64,000 bases of DNA from Fidelibacterota bacterium (GTDB taxonomy: Bacteria; Fidelibacterota; Marinisomatia; Marinisomatales; TCS55): the NCBI GenBank assembly GCA_029936965.1, contig JAPYRG010000007.1:41297-105296 (forward strand), read 5' to 3'. This document shows positions 45,816 through 55,718 of this stretch, piece after piece; position 1 is the stretch's first letter; every line of letters begins with the position of its first letter. The position numbers were made by a program, and so were the translations under genes. The notes under the pieces were generated by a model. It was not told the origin of the DNA, made no database searches, and saw nothing but the letters and a program-made list of their open reading frames with translations.

Positions 45816-48731
45816 ATGAAAGACGATCACATAACTTTTTCTAAACTTATTCTCTTATTATTATGCTTATTTATAACAGGTTGTCAACTCTTTGTAAGCA
45901 AAGAAAAAGCAGAGATTATCCAGGAGCCCTGGGAAAAACTTTCACTTGATAAAAAAATAGCTCAGATGATTGTGTTTCGATTAAAAGGAGATATAACAAA
46001 CGACACAACATTTGAATATAAACAATTTCATAGATGGATAAATGAATTGGGAATAGGTGGAGCAGTTGTTTACGGAGGAGGATTAGAAGAAACATTTAAT
46101 CGCATACAAATAGCTCAAAGTTGGTCAGAGATTCCATTGTTTATTGCTGCTGATTATGAAAGAGGACTCGGCCAATGGTATGATGGCGCAACACTATTCC
46201 CAACAAATATGGCTGTAGCAGCAACGGGTCGAAATGTTTTGGCATATGAGCAGGGTATGATTACTGCCAAAGAAGCAAAAGCTTTTGGAGTTAATATGAT
46301 ATTTGCACCAGTGATGGATGTAAATAATAATCCGGATAATCCTATTATCAATTTTAGATCGTATGGTGATGATCCACGTATGGTTAGTATTTTTGGAAAT
46401 TCATTTATTCGTGGCGTTCAAGAGCAAAATGTTTACGCTTGTGTTAAACATTTTCCAGGGCATGGCAATACAGCAACAGATAGCCATACTCGATTGCCAA
46501 TAATTCCAGGGAATAAAAAGGACTTATCTAAAATTGAGTTACCACCATTCAAAGCTGCAGTAAAAAATGGTGTAAAAATGGTAATGACGGCACATGTAAT
46601 AACACCTGGTATAGATCGTTCGAAAAAACCAGCAACTTTATCTTCAGTAATTACCAATGGATTGTTGAGGAAGAAATTAAAGTTTGATGGTTTAATTGTT
46701 ACGGATGCCATGGAGATGGGAGCTTTAAATAACATCAAATCTTCTGAGGCTTGTGTAAGAGCAGTAGAGGCAGGTGCTGATATTATTTTATTACCTCTTG
46801 ATGTAGACTCAACAATAAATGCAATAAAAGAAGCAGTTCTATTTGGACGTATATCGGAAGAAAGAATAAATGAATCTGTAAAGCGAATTTGGCTGGCAAA
46901 GGAAGATCTTAATCTATTGTCAGATAGAGGTATAAGAGATTGGGAAGAAAGTAATTCTATAATTGGTAATCCTAATCATAAAAGGATTGCGAATAAAATA
47001 GCTCAGTTATCTATTACGGTTGTTAAAGACAAAGATGACTTATTAAGCAAAATATCAGATTATAAAAAGATTGCTCATTTGGCAATCACTGAGGATAAAA
47101 ACTCACAAAAGTATTTGTTCCCTATGAAAGATAGGTTAAAAAGATCTTATCCAGATTTAAAAGAAATTATTGTAACTGAAAAAGTGAATAATAAAAAAAT
47201 AAATGAAATAACTAATAAGTTAAAGGATGTTGATTTGGCATTCATATCTGTAGTTATACGAATCCGCATGAATAAAGGAATAGCAACTATAGATCCTAGT
47301 TATGCAGACTTATTAAAGAAGTTACATGAAAGAGGAATTTCTTTTATTGTAACCAGTTTCGGTAGTCCTTATTTACCAAACTACGATTATATTGATACAT
47401 ATATTGCTGCGTATGGATACGGTAGTGTTTTGGTAGAAGCTGCCGCTAATGCTTTATTAACAAATATTGATATCACAGGTCGTTTACCGGTTGACCTAGA
47501 TAAAAAATTAATAAGAGGCAGTCAAATTCTTGTTCATCGAGATGATTCTATATTAGAGAAAATTGATGTTTCTTATTCTTTATCAGTTATAGATAGTGCA
47601 ATAGAAGCTAAAATTTTTCCAGGTGCACAAGTATTTATTTCTCAACATGGGGAAATACTCGTTTCAAAGGGATTAGGATACCATACATATCATAAATCGA
47701 AAGAAGTTTCTACAGAAACTATATTTGATCTTGCATCAATAACAAAGGTAGTATCTGCAACTCCAATTGTAATGAAGCTAGTTGAGGATGAAGAGCTCTC
47801 TCTCGATCAGCCTATTAATGATTTTTTCCCAGGTTTTTATAAATCTGGAAAGGATACAATCACAATTCGCCATTTATTAATTCATGAATCAGGATTAAGC
47901 GCTTATCATCGATATTTTCTAGAGAGTAAATATAAAGGAAGGGGCGATGTTCTTGACAATATAATTAATCGGAGACTCACATATAAGCCAGGAAGTGAAT
48001 ACAAATACAGCGATTTAGGCATGATACTATTAGGAACAATTTTAGAAAGAATAGGAGGTAATAATCTTCATGCGCTTGGAAAGAGTTGGTTCTTTTCACC
48101 GCTTGGAATGAATAATACATTTTATAATCCTCCTGCAAATCAATGGAAAAATATTCCACCAACTGAAAGAACAGTAATACCAATTGGAACTTCCAATGAT
48201 TCATTTAGGAGAAAAATTGCTTATATAGCTACAGAATTATTTGGTCCTATGAAATCTCTATCATATGAACTTTTTCCCAGAAAAACTGCTCATGGTTATG
48301 TCCATGATGAAAATGCAAATTTGCTTGGTGGAATCTCTGCTCATGCAGGATTATTCTCTAATGCAGAGGATCTGGGGAAATATGGTCAAATGTTATTAAA
48401 TAATGGAATGGTCGGAGATAAAAAAATTATTGATAAAGATTTGTTATCATTATTTACTGCAAGACATAGTACAGTTGATGAAGCAAATAGAGGATATGGA
48501 TGGGACAGACCTGATCGTGATGGAGCAAGCAGTGCTGGCGATTTTTTTTCTGATAAGGCTTTTGGTCATTTGGGTTATACGGGTACTTCTTTTTGGATAG
48601 ATCCGGAACAAGAGTTAGTAGTTGTATTACTTACAAATAGAGTATATCCGACACGAAAAAATCCTGGTATTAAGCAAGTTCGTAGAAAATTTCATAATAC
48701 CTTAATAAAATCAATACTTCAATTAAATTAG
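45816..48731 (+). CDS. Lipoprotein fusion: GH3 beta-N-acetylhexosaminidase (NagZ-like) + beta-lactamase/serine hydrolase domain
   Basis: A 971-residue protein. A lipoprotein signal ends FITGC (about Cys23). GH3 domain about 40-365: VKHFPGHGNTATDSHTRLP (about 208, the NagZ His/Asp catalytic dyad) and LIVTDAMEMGAL (about 294, nucleophile Asp). A C-terminal GH3 domain follows (about 395-550). Residues about 585-960 are a class C beta-lactamase/DD-peptidase fold: SITK (641), YSDLGM (Tyr motif), and HLGYTGTSFW (third motif, HxG). NagZ cleaves GlcNAc from muropeptides; the second domain may cleave the peptide stem or D-amino esters. Similar fusions are known in Bacteroidota. Confidence 0.92.
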   Translation: MKDDHITFSKLILLLLCLFITGCQLFVSKEKAEIIQEPWEKLSLDKKIAQMIVFRLKGDITNDTTFEYKQFHRWINELGIGGAVVYGGGLEETFNRIQIAQSWSEIPLFIAADYERGLGQWYDGATLFPTNMAVAATGRNVLAYEQGMITAKEAKAFGVNMIFAPVMDVNNNPDNPIINFRSYGDDPRMVSIFGNSFIRGVQEQNVYACVKHFPGHGNTATDSHTRLPIIPGNKKDLSKIELPPFKAAVKNGVKMVMTAHVITPGIDRSKKPATLSSVITNGLLRKKLKFDGLIVTDAMEMGALNNIKSSEACVRAVEAGADIILLPLDVDSTINAIKEAVLFGRISEERINESVKRIWLAKEDLNLLSDRGIRDWEESNSIIGNPNHKRIANKIAQLSITVVKDKDDLLSKISDYKKIAHLAITEDKNSQKYLFPMKDRLKRSYPDLKEIIVTEKVNNKKINEITNKLKDVDLAFISVVIRIRMNKGIATIDPSYADLLKKLHERGISFIVTSFGSPYLPNYDYIDTYIAAYGYGSVLVEAAANALLTNIDITGRLPVDLDKKLIRGSQILVHRDDSILEKIDVSYSLSVIDSAIEAKIFPGAQVFISQHGEILVSKGLGYHTYHKSKEVSTETIFDLASITKVVSATPIVMKLVEDEELSLDQPINDFFPGFYKSGKDTITIRHLLIHESGLSAYHRYFLESKYKGRGDVLDNIINRRLTYKPGSEYKYSDLGMILLGTILERIGGNNLHALGKSWFFSPLGMNNTFYNPPANQWKNIPPTERTVIPIGTSNDSFRRKIAYIATELFGPMKSLSYELFPRKTAHGYVHDENANLLGGISAHAGLFSNAEDLGKYGQMLLNNGMVGDKKIIDKDLLSLFTARHSTVDEANRGYGWDRPDRDGASSAGDFFSDKAFGHLGYTGTSFWIDPEQELVVVLLTNRVYPTRKNPGIKQVRRKFHNTLIKSILQLN

Positions 48732-48797
48732 ATTTATTACTACAATAGTAATCACTTGATTTTTGATTGATTATTATTAAATCTAAGTAAATTTTTT

Positions 48798-49913
48798 ATG
48801 TATTTATCTTCAAAAGAAATAATACGAACTGCTGGTTTAATGACAGGCACTTCAATGGATGGTCTGGATATTATTATTGCAGATATCCGTTTGAATAATG
48901 ATGTGCATTATCAAATAATTGATGATATATCTATTCCATATCCTAATGATTTGAAAGACAAGATTAGACAAGCAGTTTATAATCCAGAATTAGATTACAA
49001 TAAATTGGATGATTATCTTGGGCAATGGTATGCAGATACATTATATAATCACTTACAAAAAAAAGAAATAAATAATTTAGATCTAATTGGTTCTCATGGT
49101 CAGACAATTCATCATATTAGCGGAAAATCCTCTGTGCAGATTGGCTCTCCTCAATACTTAGCGGAAAAATTAAACGTTCCAGTAATTTCAGATTTTAGAT
49201 CAGCAGATATTGATGCAGGTGGTACTGGTGCTCCATTAATGCCAAAAATAGATGAATGGTTATTCCGAAATAAAGAAACTTCAGTAATTACATTGAATCT
49301 TGGTGGAATAGCCAATGTAACATTTTTACCATCAAAATCTAATGATGATATAATAGGTTTTGATACTGGACCTGGAATGTCTTTATTAGATGAAGCATAT
49401 CTTAGTATGTTTAAAGATGGATTTGATGATAATGGAAATGAGGCTCTTAAAGGTAATGTTGATAGAGAATTGGTGTCTACATGGTTGAATCAATCATATT
49501 TTATCCAGGGCCCACCAAAATCAACAGGAAGAGATCAGTTTGGCTTGAACTGGCTAAATACATACATAAAAAATATTGATAAACATAATTTTGAAGATCA
49601 ATTGGCGACATTATCTTTTTTTACTGCAAAGTCTGTATTTTTAGGATGTAAGGGATTCATTAATGATTACAATGTGAGTAGATTAATTGTAAGTGGTGGA
49701 GGTGCGCATCATATGTGCATAATAAAATTCTTGAATAATCTTTTTAAACCAATACAAGTTATACAATCAAGTAAATTAAATATATCTGTTGATAGCAAAG
49801 AAGCTCTAGGGTTTGCTATTTTTGCTGTGGCCCATATCAAAGAAATTCCTGGAAATATACCTTCAGTAACTGGAGCTGATAAACCCGTTATATTAGGAAA
49901 GATGACCTCATGA
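48798..49913 (+). CDS. anmK: Anhydro-N-acetylmuramic acid kinase
   Basis: A 371-residue kinase of normal length. Motifs: GLMTGTSMDGLDI (ATP loop), GSHGQTIHH, DAGGTGAPLMPKIDEWLF, LNLGGIANVTFLP, FDTGPGMSLLDE. It converts 1,6-anhydro-MurNAc to MurNAc-6-phosphate, the step after NagZ. It follows the NagZ-like gene by 66 nt and overlaps the DUF819 gene. Confidence 0.96.
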   Translation: MYLSSKEIIRTAGLMTGTSMDGLDIIIADIRLNNDVHYQIIDDISIPYPNDLKDKIRQAVYNPELDYNKLDDYLGQWYADTLYNHLQKKEINNLDLIGSHGQTIHHISGKSSVQIGSPQYLAEKLNVPVISDFRSADIDAGGTGAPLMPKIDEWLFRNKETSVITLNLGGIANVTFLPSKSNDDIIGFDTGPGMSLLDEAYLSMFKDGFDDNGNEALKGNVDRELVSTWLNQSYFIQGPPKSTGRDQFGLNWLNTYIKNIDKHNFEDQLATLSFFTAKSVFLGCKGFINDYNVSRLIVSGGGAHHMCIIKFLNNLFKPIQVIQSSKLNISVDSKEALGFAIFAVAHIKEIPGNIPSVTGADKPVILGKMTS

Positions 49914-51088
49914 TTCCTTTACAAGATCCAATGGCAATTTTAGTGTATTTGATCGCTATAATCGGTTTAATATACTATCTTAATTCCAAATCAGAATTTT
50001 CAGGATTATTTAAGTATCTACCAACGGTTATTTGGATATACTTCCTTCCAATGTTTTCTACAACATTAGGCATCCTTCCAGAATCATCAGTATTATATGA
50101 TTGGATAAAAACTTATTTACTTCCACCTGCATTAATCTTACTTCTTCTATCATCAAATTTTCCTGCTTTAAAAAAACTTGGTTCCAAAGCTATTTTAATA
50201 ATGTTCATTGCTACAATTAGTGTAGTTATTGGTGGGATAGTATCATTTACAATATTTGCAAGTTGGCTTCCTTATAATTCTTGGAAAGGTTTAGGTGCAC
50301 TTTCAGGAAGTTGGATTGGTGGTAGTGCAAATATGGTTGCGGTAGGATCATCAATTGGAACACCAGATGATTTATTTGGAATAATGATAATTGTGGACAC
50401 AATAGTTGGATATGGTTGGATGGGAATAGTGATATTCTTTTCTGCTTATCAGGAACGGATTGATCGCTGGAATGGAGTTGAAACTTCTTTAATTGAAAAT
50501 ATCAATATCCAAATGAGTGACATTGACTCTAAAAGAAGGCCAATAAGATTTATTGATTTGATTACTATTTTATCAATTGGGATGATAGGTGGATATTATT
50601 CATTAAAAATTGGCGAATGGATACCAGATTTAGGAAGAATTGTTACAAGCTTTGGTTGGACAATTATAATAGTGAGCATTTTAGGTATTATTTTATCTCT
50701 TACACCATTATCTGATCTGGAGAATGTTGGAGCTTCACATATTGGTAATTTTTTCCTGTATTTATTATTAGCTACTATTGGTGCAAAGGCAAATCTTACT
50801 TCTATTATATATGCTCCTGTATTTCTACTCGTAGGTATATGTTGGATTGCTGTACATGCAGTAATACTATTTATGGGAGGGAGATTATTAAAGGTACCAA
50901 TGTTTTTAATTGCTACAAGTAGTCAAGCTAATATAGGAGGAGTTGTAAGTGCTCCTATAATTGCAACAGTATACCAAAAATCCCTTGCACCAGTAGGGTT
51001 GCTTATGGGTGTCTTAGGAAATATTATAGGAATTTATTTTGGATTATTAACTGCATGGGCATTATCCTGGATATCCAATTATTATTAA
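49910..51088 (+). CDS. DUF819 (YjcL-like) membrane protein
   Basis: A 392-residue protein with about 11 helices. Family segments: GALSGSWIGGSANMVAVG and SSQANIGGVVSAPIIATVYQ, resembling glutamate/anion permease-like transporters. It overlaps anmK by four bases (ATGA). Possibly a transporter for a muropeptide or amino-sugar breakdown product; substrate unproven. Confidence 0.86.
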   Translation: MIPLQDPMAILVYLIAIIGLIYYLNSKSEFSGLFKYLPTVIWIYFLPMFSTTLGILPESSVLYDWIKTYLLPPALILLLLSSNFPALKKLGSKAILIMFIATISVVIGGIVSFTIFASWLPYNSWKGLGALSGSWIGGSANMVAVGSSIGTPDDLFGIMIIVDTIVGYGWMGIVIFFSAYQERIDRWNGVETSLIENINIQMSDIDSKRRPIRFIDLITILSIGMIGGYYSLKIGEWIPDLGRIVTSFGWTIIIVSILGIILSLTPLSDLENVGASHIGNFFLYLLLATIGAKANLTSIIYAPVFLLVGICWIAVHAVILFMGGRLLKVPMFLIATSSQANIGGVVSAPIIATVYQKSLAPVGLLMGVLGNIIGIYFGLLTAWALSWISNYY

Positions 51089-51093
51089 GAAAC

Positions 51094-52470
51094 CTACGTA
51101 TTTATTTTACTGATTTTCCTGTAGAAAAAAGTTCCACTCAAAGTTAATGCAAAACCAATTATTGATGGTATGAAAGCCGTAATTAAAGTAATTATAAAAA
51201 AGGAACTATATAGTAAAAGAACTATAATCATACTCCATGGATAAAATAGTGCTTTGTATGGTCGGTTTTTATCTGCCCATTTTTTCCTCAGTATATATAT
51301 AGAGGAAAAAGTTAGAATATTAAATATTGTACTTGTTGCAGAGAAAAAATCAATAATCATTTCATACGTATTTGTTCCTGAAATACCTGATTGTTTATAA
51401 GTGGCTAAAACTGAAAAAATTAGTAATACAGTTGCCCATATTCCTTGACCAATAAGAGCATTATTTGGAGTATTATATTTTGGATGAAGACTTTTGAACT
51501 GTTGAAAAAATAAACCATCGCGTGCCATTGCATGCCAAGTACGACTTTTGGTTAAAATTTGAGTGCTGATATTACCGAATGCATTAATTGCAATTGCAAG
51601 TGATATAAGGACACCTCCGGACGTTCCTAAAACAACTTTCATTGCTGCTGTTGCAACCCATTTATTTTCTTTAATTGTTTCAACATCTAATTGATATAAA
51701 TAGCCGAGATTAGCACCTATGTAAAGCAGCATTACTCCAGCAATACCTATAAATAAAGATAGGGGAAGAGTGTGTTGTGGTTCTTTTACTTCTTCCGCAA
51801 TATAGGTTGCACCTTCCCATCCGCTAAATGCAAAAAATGCGTATCGTAAAGCTGCGCCGATAGATAGTATTGTATGCCACCCAAATGTTTCAGGCCAAAA
51901 GGGATCACTGAAATTCTCTATATTGCCAGTATTAAATCCTGTAAGAGTTGCCCCAATAATACCTCCAAGCGCAGTTATCTTAAGAATACTGAAAAAAACC
52001 TGAACTTTTCCACTAAGACTTACACCAAACAAGTTAATAAGTGTTAAAATCCATATCGTGATCAATGATAGAAAAAATATGGTAATCAAATCAAATTGCT
52101 GACCATATATGATTAGCCATATTGAACTAATATATTCCGAGAACACCAATGCTACTGCTACAATGGATGCAGTCTCTGAAACAAAGAACATTGCCCAACC
52201 TCTTATAAAAGCAATATATGGTCCATAAGCGGCTTTTAAAAATACGTAGGGTCCTCCAGATTTTGGCATCATTGCTGATAATTCTGCATATATAACGGCA
52301 CCAAAGATTGTAATTAATCCTCCGATTATCCAAACAACCCCAAATAAAGACGTACATCTAACGAGAACCATAATTGATGCAGGTACACGAAATATTCCTG
52401 ACCCAATTATTCTACTAATTACTATTGCAATAGATTCTTTTAAACCTAGTTCTCGTTTGTACTTAGTCAT
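51094..52470 (-). CDS. APC-family amino acid permease
   Basis: A 458-residue transporter with 12 predicted helices. The N-terminus GLKESIAIVISRIIGSGIFRVP is the APC/LAT-type helix 1 substrate loop, followed by GLITIFGAVIYAELSAMMPKSGGPYVFL and FAFSGWEGATYIAEEVKEP. It would take up amino acids. It is the last gene of the minus-strand peptidoglycan set and converges on the DUF819 gene with a 5-nt gap. Confidence 0.92.
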   Translation of the reverse strand: MTKYKRELGLKESIAIVISRIIGSGIFRVPASIMVLVRCTSLFGVVWIIGGLITIFGAVIYAELSAMMPKSGGPYVFLKAAYGPYIAFIRGWAMFFVSETASIVAVALVFSEYISSIWLIIYGQQFDLITIFFLSLITIWILTLINLFGVSLSGKVQVFFSILKITALGGIIGATLTGFNTGNIENFSDPFWPETFGWHTILSIGAALRYAFFAFSGWEGATYIAEEVKEPQHTLPLSLFIGIAGVMLLYIGANLGYLYQLDVETIKENKWVATAAMKVVLGTSGGVLISLAIAINAFGNISTQILTKSRTWHAMARDGLFFQQFKSLHPKYNTPNNALIGQGIWATVLLIFSVLATYKQSGISGTNTYEMIIDFFSATSTIFNILTFSSIYILRKKWADKNRPYKALFYPWSMIIVLLLYSSFFIITLITAFIPSIIGFALTLSGTFFYRKISKINT

Positions 52471-52540
52471 AATTGAGTAAATATATAATCAATATAATGG
52501 AAAGAGTAAAGTGAAGGCAGATAGTCTTTTCCGCAAAAAG

Positions 52541-52888
52541 TCATTGAACAGCTGATTCAAGAAGTTTTATAGATATAGTATTTCCAGCTTGTAATTCTAC
52601 AGGCAATGATATAGGTAGAGTTGCTTGGTATGCACCATAACCTCCCCGAGCACATAGAATTGCATCAATTGAAGGATCTAAAAACATTTCATGAATATCA
52701 TTAGCTCGTAGTTCAGGACTCCCTGCAAAAGGACCATCTTTTGTATAGATATTTTTTCCATATACAAGTTTAAGGTTTCGGCTCGTTAAAATTTCTGATG
52801 TTTACTTTAAAATATTTTCATCAATCCAATAGGATGGACTGATTATTCCTATAGTAGATTGAGACTTTAATCTTTTTGGCTTTATCAT
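52541..52888 (-). pseudogene. ldcA: Relic of LD-carboxypeptidase (LdcA, peptidase S66)
   Basis: The 414-nt gap between dacB and the APC permease holds a 116-codon frame starting at ATG 52888, whose ATG overlaps the dacB stop (ATGA). It reads MIKPKRLKSQSTIGIISPSY, then codon 29 is TAA, then (same frame) LKLVYGKNIYTKDGPFAGSP, ELRANDIHEMFLDPSIDAIL, CARGGYGAY and directly LPISLPVELQAGNTI ending ESAVQ stop. This matches the first third and the last about 25 residues of LdcA; about 180 residues in the middle, including most of the Ser-Glu-His catalytic set, are missing. The enzyme would have removed D-Ala from murein tetrapeptides. The rest of the gap (52471-52540) holds nothing I recognise. Confidence 0.88.
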
Positions 52889-54384
52889 AGTTTTATTTTT
52901 GTTAGTGCATAAACTATTTCATCCTGAAGCTTACGGTAGGGTGTAGATGAATTGACGAATCCATTCATCAAAATAGAAAAAGCAAGTGGATTTTTAGTAT
53001 TGGAAATAATATAACCTGATAAACAACTTGCCCCAGCAAGAGAACCAGTTTTTGCCAAAATAGTAGTTGTTGTATCAATATTTTCTAATCTTTCTTCCAA
53101 CGTTCCATCAACTCCACCAATAGGAAATGTTTCTAAAAATTGATTACGTATATTTTTATTATTATATGCCCATGAAAGAACAGATATAAAATGATTTGGA
53201 CTGCTGTAGTTATATCTTGACATTCCTGAGCCATCACTTAAGCTAAATGTGTTTGTATCAACACCTACTGTATCATGTAAAAATGTTTTAATAGCAAGAA
53301 GACCATTATTCCAAGTGCCAATGGTATCATAAACAGTTGATCCAATATATTTTACTATTAATTCAGCTGTAAGATTTTCACTTCTTTTCATTAAGCCATT
53401 AAGCGAATGAACAATAGGTTTGGATTCATGTTCTGTAATTTTCATTGCATCATTTGGAACAGAGCCTTTAATAATATGTTTAATATTTAGACCTTTACTC
53501 ACAAGCATTTCCGCAAAAATAGTTCCTGCGAATAAACTAGGGTCATGTATATTACGTTGTAAAGTATCTACGGATGAAGTATCCATTATATTTCCAGAAA
53601 TGATGAAATTATTTTTCTGATTTTCCCAATCACGTTTAATCTTCAATTTTTGAAAATTTGCAGTATCATTTACTGTAATTGATTCATTTTGAATACTTAT
53701 AAAATTTGTTATTGGATGGGTATTAATTATGATTGGTTTCCCTAGTTTTCCAGGTGAAACATAAAAATCAATACAATTTTCATTTAATGTCATTGCGCTG
53801 ATTTGTCCAGCATGCCACCAGGAACCTTCATCCCACATCCATCCAGGGCCATAAAAGATGTTATCAAAGATAGAATTATCTACAACGAGATTGTTAATCT
53901 TTTTTGCTAAATCTACTGATCGCATACGTAAACGATTATTTAAAAACCAATAATCTCTTCCTAAGTGGAGTTTAATTGTATCACTTATTGTTTGAGAAAT
54001 CGTATCCAATTGTTCAATGGTAAGATGAGGATCTCCGCCACCTACTAAATAAATTGAGTTAGTATCTTGATATACTGAAGTAGAAAAAGTTGTATTTGTA
54101 TCAAGTAATGCTAATGAAGCAATACAAGTAAATAATTTAGTATTGCTTCCAGGATTAAATAATGAATTAGGATTCCATTCATATATAGTTTCATTAGATT
54201 TTAAATCTATTACCTTAATACCAATATTTGTCTGCAAACCAGAGGATTGGATAATAGAAGTAATTGGATCAAGTGCCTTTTTGTGTCCTGTAGCGTTATA
54301 TAGAGCCATAGGTTTACTACATTGCAAAAGGAAAATCATAAGGATAAATAAAGCATTAAGTTTGAATAGATATTTTTTGTTCAT
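52885..54384 (-). CDS. dacB: D-alanyl-D-alanine carboxypeptidase/endopeptidase (PBP4, peptidase S13)
   Basis: A 499-residue secreted penicillin-binding protein. All three active-site motifs are present: SNTK in NPGSNTKLFT (Ser80, Lys83), SGM/N in LSDGSGMSRYN, and KTG in LAKTGSLAGAS. The N-terminus ends LLQCSKP, possibly a lipoprotein signal though Gln before Cys is unusual. It trims D-Ala or cleaves cross-links in murein. The stop overlapped the ldcA relic start. Confidence 0.94.
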   Translation of the reverse strand: MNKKYLFKLNALFILMIFLLQCSKPMALYNATGHKKALDPITSIIQSSGLQTNIGIKVIDLKSNETIYEWNPNSLFNPGSNTKLFTCIASLALLDTNTTFSTSVYQDTNSIYLVGGGDPHLTIEQLDTISQTISDTIKLHLGRDYWFLNNRLRMRSVDLAKKINNLVVDNSIFDNIFYGPGWMWDEGSWWHAGQISAMTLNENCIDFYVSPGKLGKPIIINTHPITNFISIQNESITVNDTANFQKLKIKRDWENQKNNFIISGNIMDTSSVDTLQRNIHDPSLFAGTIFAEMLVSKGLNIKHIIKGSVPNDAMKITEHESKPIVHSLNGLMKRSENLTAELIVKYIGSTVYDTIGTWNNGLLAIKTFLHDTVGVDTNTFSLSDGSGMSRYNYSSPNHFISVLSWAYNNKNIRNQFLETFPIGGVDGTLEERLENIDTTTTILAKTGSLAGASCLSGYIISNTKNPLAFSILMNGFVNSSTPYRKLQDEIVYALTKIKL

Positions 54385-54446
54385 CAGAAAAATATTAAAA
54401 GATTTTAATTTTTTTTCATTTATCAGCTAAAGAATAATGTATAAAA

Positions 54447-55718
54447 TTAATTTATCATTGAAATCAGTAGTAAAAATATTGTTATTCCTCCAGCAGCAAA
54501 ATAATTGTATGAAACTCTTTTTTCTTGCAGAGTTTTTAAAAGTGTATCACTCCCCCAAAGTTTGTTCAAACGAGTCTCTTTGATGATAAGGAAATCAGGG
54601 TATAGTTTATTTATTTTTTTTAAAATACTTATACCAGTTTTAACACTATTATATTTATTTCTATCAATAATTCTGATCTCAATTCCATGGCATAGTTGAT
54701 TTTCATATTTTGGTTTGTCTGCTACTCCAGGTATTGATATAGGCGCAAATGATTTTGGCACAAATACCACTCCTGATAATTTTAATTTATTTAGTTCTTT
54801 AGATAAATTTTTACTATCTATCCATGGAGCCCCAAACCATTTAAATGGATGATCTGTTCCTCTTCCTTCACTAATATTTGTTCCTTCCAATAAGCACATG
54901 CCAGGATAGATCAATGCTGTTTCCAAATTAGGAATATTTGGAGAAGGCTTTACCCATGGCAAGGTTGTTTCATCATACCATAACGACACATTCCATCCCT
55001 CCATAGGGATAACGGTCAATTTTGGAGCTAGACGAATCCATTTTTCCTGAATAATTTTTTCAGCGAGTTCACCAATTGTCAATCCATATCGTATAGGTAT
55101 GGGATATTTTCCAATAAATGATTGGTATTTAAGATCTAATATTGGTCCTTCAACAATGTCACTTCGAATTGGATTTGGACGATCTAAAACAATTATTGGT
55201 ATATTTAGTTCAGCAGCCGCTTCCATAACCAATCCCAATGTTGAAATATATGTATAGAAGCGAGCTCCAATATCTTGTATATCATAAATAATCATATCAA
55301 TTCCATCCAACATTTCCTTAGTTGGCTTTCGTGTCGAACCATATAAGCTATATACTTTTGGTAGATCCTCAATTTGATTAGCGTATGTGATTTCTTTATC
55401 TGCCTCTCCGAATAAACCATGTTCTGGAGAAAAAACAACTTTTAATTTTATTTCATCCATTGACATTAGCCTTTTATAATTTGGATTTCCATTTTGATCA
55501 ATTCCTGTTTGATTTGTTACAAGAGCAATCATTTTACCAGTAATTAAATCAATTTTACTATCCAATAGAATATCTAAACCAGTACGTACTGGTATTTTAT
55601 CAACTGGGGGTGATGAAATAGTATTATAATATTTTGATTGAATTTGATGGGTAGACTGATGAGTTTGTGCGAATAAGATATTTACAAGTAGAAATAATAT
55701 TTTATAACAATTGTTCAT
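54447..55718 (-). CDS. namZ: Exo-beta-N-acetylmuramidase (DUF1343, NamZ-like)
   Basis: A 423-residue secreted protein: signal peptide ending in FAQ, then the DUF1343 domain with LVTNQTGID, KVVFSPEHGLFGEADKE, DIQDIGARFYTYISTLG, VLDRPNP and LEGTNISEGRGTDHPF. NamZ releases MurNAc from the non-reducing end of murein fragments. After the signal peptide comes AQTHQSTHQIQSKYY, nearly repeated in the upstream GH18 protein. The C-terminal end is hydrophobic (ITIFLLLISMI). It starts 0 nt after the GH18 gene. Confidence 0.92.
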   Translation of the reverse strand: MNNCYKILFLLVNILFAQTHQSTHQIQSKYYNTISSPPVDKIPVRTGLDILLDSKIDLITGKMIALVTNQTGIDQNGNPNYKRLMSMDEIKLKVVFSPEHGLFGEADKEITYANQIEDLPKVYSLYGSTRKPTKEMLDGIDMIIYDIQDIGARFYTYISTLGLVMEAAAELNIPIIVLDRPNPIRSDIVEGPILDLKYQSFIGKYPIPIRYGLTIGELAEKIIQEKWIRLAPKLTVIPMEGWNVSLWYDETTLPWVKPSPNIPNLETALIYPGMCLLEGTNISEGRGTDHPFKWFGAPWIDSKNLSKELNKLKLSGVVFVPKSFAPISIPGVADKPKYENQLCHGIEIRIIDRNKYNSVKTGISILKKINKLYPDFLIIKETRLNKLWGSDTLLKTLQEKRVSYNYFAAGGITIFLLLISMIN

